From Ophiothrix spiculata (taxonomy: Eukaryota; Echinodermata; Ophiuroidea; Amphilepidida; Ophiotrichidae), in the NCBI GenBank assembly GCA_000969725.1, contig JXSR01S065357.1: a stretch of DNA of 20,155 nt, one strand, 5' to 3'. Each line of letters starts with the position of its first letter. Positions within the stretch are counted from its first letter, which is position 1. The notes beneath the pieces are model-generated. The model was not told the origin of the DNA and ran no database searches. It saw only the letters and a list, made by a program, of their open reading frames with translations. The position numbers were made by a program, and so were the translations under genes. This document shows, piece after piece, positions 17,969-20,155 of the stretch.

Positions 17969-18164
17969 CATATTTGGCATTGTTAATTTAATTGAGAATG
18001 TTAATGAAAAGCATGTGTTAATTAATAACTTCAACTGTTTGTTTAATGGTTCTTGATATGAATATATTGGCATTATTTGGAGCTTAGTTATTGTTGCCTA
18101 AATCAACATCTCTACATCTGTTGTGTCCGTGTATTTCTATATGTAGCCATATGGATGTAATGTG
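17969..18164 (+). repeat. Direct repeat A2 (upstream of large array)
   Basis: Starts CATATTTGGCATTGTTAATT and ends GCCATATGGATGTAATGTG. It is repeated after the array at 18571-18729, about 93% identical by eye outside gaps. This copy has ~40 additional bases (GCCTAAATCAACATCTC and on) near 18098-18136. Unrelated to the A1 repeats at locus 1. Confidence 0.9.
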
Positions 18165-18550
18165 GGGGTCCGCTCGCCAGTCCGACGACTCGCTAGTCCG
18201 AAAGCTCGCTAGTCCGAAGGTTCGCTAGTCCGAAACGTTATTCAATAGGGAAAATATAACCTTGAAAAGGCTCGCTAGTCCGAAAAAACAGCTCGCTAGT
18301 CCGAATATGAAAATAGGCTCTTCAGTCCGAATTTTAAAAGCAACTCGCTAGTCCGAATGTTGAAAACGGCTCGCCAGTCCGAATTTAAATAACAGCTCGC
18401 CAGTCCGAATTTAAATAACAGCTCACTAGTCCGAATTTTAAAATAGGTTCGCTAGTCCGAATTTCAAAATAGGATCACTAGTCCGAATTCTGAAATAGGC
18501 TCGCTAGTCCGAATTTTGAAAACAGCTCGCTAGTCCGAATTTTGAAAAAC
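18165..18550 (+). repeat. CTAGTCCGAA tandem array, 15 units, locus 2
   Basis: Fifteen units carry the core GCTCGCTAGTCCGA(A). Units 1-3 are 16 bases long (head GGGGTCC then GCTCGCCAGTCCGACG, ACTCGCTAGTCCGAAA, GCTCGCTAGTCCGAAG). Unit 4 has a long A/T-rich linker of ~34 bases, unit 5 is 21 bases, and units 6-14 are exactly or nearly 26 bases, with linkers like TTTTGAAAACA or TTTAAATAACA. Variation is mostly in the linkers and the TCGCTAG/TCGCCAG/TCACTAG position. Same head as the short array at 6209. Confidence 0.95.
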
Positions 18551-18570
18551 TGTAATAGAAATATGCACAC

Positions 18571-18729
18571 ATATATTTGGCATTGTTAATTTAATTGAAA
18601 TTTTAAATGAAAAAACCATGTGTTAATTAATAACTTGCACTGTTTGTTTAATGGTTCTTGATATGAATATATTAGCATTATTTGGAGCTAAGTTATTGTT
18701 TCTATATGTAGCCATATGGATGTAATGTG
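18571..18729 (+). repeat. Direct repeat A2' (downstream of large array)
   Basis: Second copy of 17969-18164. It begins at ATATATTTGGCATTG, about 20 bases after the last array unit, and ends GGATGTAATGTG, at the same base where the first copy meets the array. It lacks the ~40-base internal block. Confidence 0.9.
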
Positions 18730-20155
18730 ATGAACCACTCTGTAACCTGACTGAATCCTTAATTCATGTACTACTTAATATTTCGATTAAACATGTATGT
18801 CTCAAAGGTGTCTGACCCGATCACATTTTCCCTCCCAACACCACTTTTTTTCCAAATCAAGGTTTTATATTGGTCATGTTAGGACAAAATGACTTGAGGA
18901 ATGAAAATCAATTTCAGGAATTCTTGTTGATTGTCCTCCATTCAAAAAAGGACAACTAATATGTCAATCAGGTCATCAATCTGCAGCACAATTCCTATGA
19001 GTGTCTTTTGACTGAATCTGAAACTGAATCCAGGTACACTTTGTACAAGCTGGTATACATGTAGGTGTTTTTTTAGGCCGGACTTAATATAGAACAAAAT
19101 CAGTTTATTTTGTGCGGCGAGAACAATTTCATCACAGAATGATATTCTTAATAAAAAAGAAATTTAATTTTGCAAAAGGAAACTATTGGATCAAATTAAC
19201 GAATGCTTGTGTCTGAAATTGTCTCCTATTTCTATAAGATAGGTATCATAAAATGGATAACAACAAGAAAAAGAACACACTATAGACATCAAGAGTTCAC
19301 ATCACTTCTGACATTTTATTAGGATACTACTTGGGCAAATCTCATCCCCAGCAGTCTCATTAAATCAAATCAAGATGACATACAATCTCCCAACACTCTC
19401 ACACTCATAACTGAGACTGTTGGGGTTGAGGTTAACTGTTAGCCACTCATGCAGTAACAGCATATATAATACTTAATGCAAACTAGTACTATATTATGAA
19501 GGATGATATTTATGTCTAACCATCCAGCTTGCTTCCTGTATCCAATCAAGGGATGTTTTCCAAACTAAGCTGCAGAGTTACATGTGATTGATGTTGTGAT
19601 ATACAATACATAGTTAACCTGGTAGCCAAGTTTGAAACGCATCCCCTAGTTTATGTTGATATTCTAAAACCCCAGCTTTGTGGAACATGTATGGTAGGCA
19701 TATGTGAAAACTCAACCTTCTAACTCCTCAACCATCTTGAATCAGCAGTTTGATCTATATAGATTATGTTGCTGTTACAACAAAATAACCAAAAGAAACT
19801 GCTGATCGTCAGTTGAGTCTTGACATGTTTGACAGTATCTTTATTATATCATTGATTGGATTTTGGTTCAATATTAATCAAATTAATGTTTCCTATAATT
19901 TGGCTAATTTAATAATTTATTCCTAAATTATAACAAAAGTAGCATCATTTAGGTAAATTATTATTCTTTCGTCTGGTAATTCAATTAAAAATTTCTATCC
20001 ATAACGAACATATTCAACAAAGCTGGGATTTACATTTAATCTTAGTAAGCATGTCATTGAAGTTTGTATTACAAATCTGTGAAAATATGAATCCATGTTC
20101 AAATTAACTGGCAACGAGTCCTTGTGTTTCTCAACCAAATTATACAAAATGTTTT
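18730..20155. other. Non-coding stretch to window end
   Basis: No gene recognised. Two small hairpins stand out: CCCAACACTCTCA/TGAGACTGTTGGG (12 of 13 pairs, 10-base loop) at 19389-19424, and the exact 11-bp pair ATCAGCAGTTT/AAACTGCTGAT at about 19741-19807 with a ~45-base loop. Otherwise AT-rich sequence without conserved frames. Confidence 0.5.

Noticed and set aside
18165..18550. CRISPR array (regular repeats with similar-length linkers)
   Set aside because: The linkers are short, A/T-rich and near-identical to each other, not unique spacers. The surrounding sequence is animal repeat DNA and no cas genes are present.

Overview
The window is AT-rich, repeat-dense, non-coding animal DNA. 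It has no bacterial-style gene packing, operons or long host reading frames. The organism is probably a marine invertebrate, either a deuterostome or a mollusc. That rests on a CR1-like non-LTR retrotransposon with a 2A translational-recoding peptide (a class known from sea urchin, lancelet, oyster, sea hare and cnidarian genomes), on tRNA-derived SINEs, on foldback MITEs, and on a likely short spliced exon. The sequence alone does not fix the species.

Layout. 1-620: sequence with clustered AGCTC/GAGCT words. 617-1090: 2.2 tandem copies of a ~200-227 bp unit. 1235-1446, ~5090-5243 and 5735-5932: three copies of one SINE family whose head resembles tRNA-Pro. 2462-2552 (minus): the best host-exon candidate, with two weaker phase-compatible minus-strand candidates at 4801-4822 and 7362-7405. 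4019-4165: a two-copy tandem repeat. 6064-6421: a short CTAGTCCGA array between two copies of a local ~150 bp segment. 7868-13524: a very large inverted repeat with arms of 1.7 and 2.2 kb around a ~1.7 kb spacer; the spacer holds a third, older copy of the arms' inner part. 13626-13749, 14821-14972 and 15159-15323: three small foldback elements, the middle one with matching 6-bp target duplications. 15411-15502: a dense cluster of AGGTCA half-sites. 16235-~17335: a decayed CR1-like element that keeps its 2A peptide and endonuclease but has no reverse transcriptase. 17969-18729: a 15-unit CTAGTCCGAA array between two copies of a different local segment.

The most interesting signal is shared by 6064-6421 and 17969-18729. 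Both arrays start with the same head (GGGGTCCGCTCGC followed by AGTCCGACGACTCGCTAGTCC), and each sits between direct copies of its own unrelated flanking DNA (~150 and ~160-196 bp). This is what an insertion with an unusually long target duplication would leave, so these arrays may be mobile tandem-repeat elements and not ordinary satellites. The second main signal is the giant inverted repeat.

No set of genes working together is visible. If a host gene crosses the window it is on the minus strand, and what is seen here is mostly intron.
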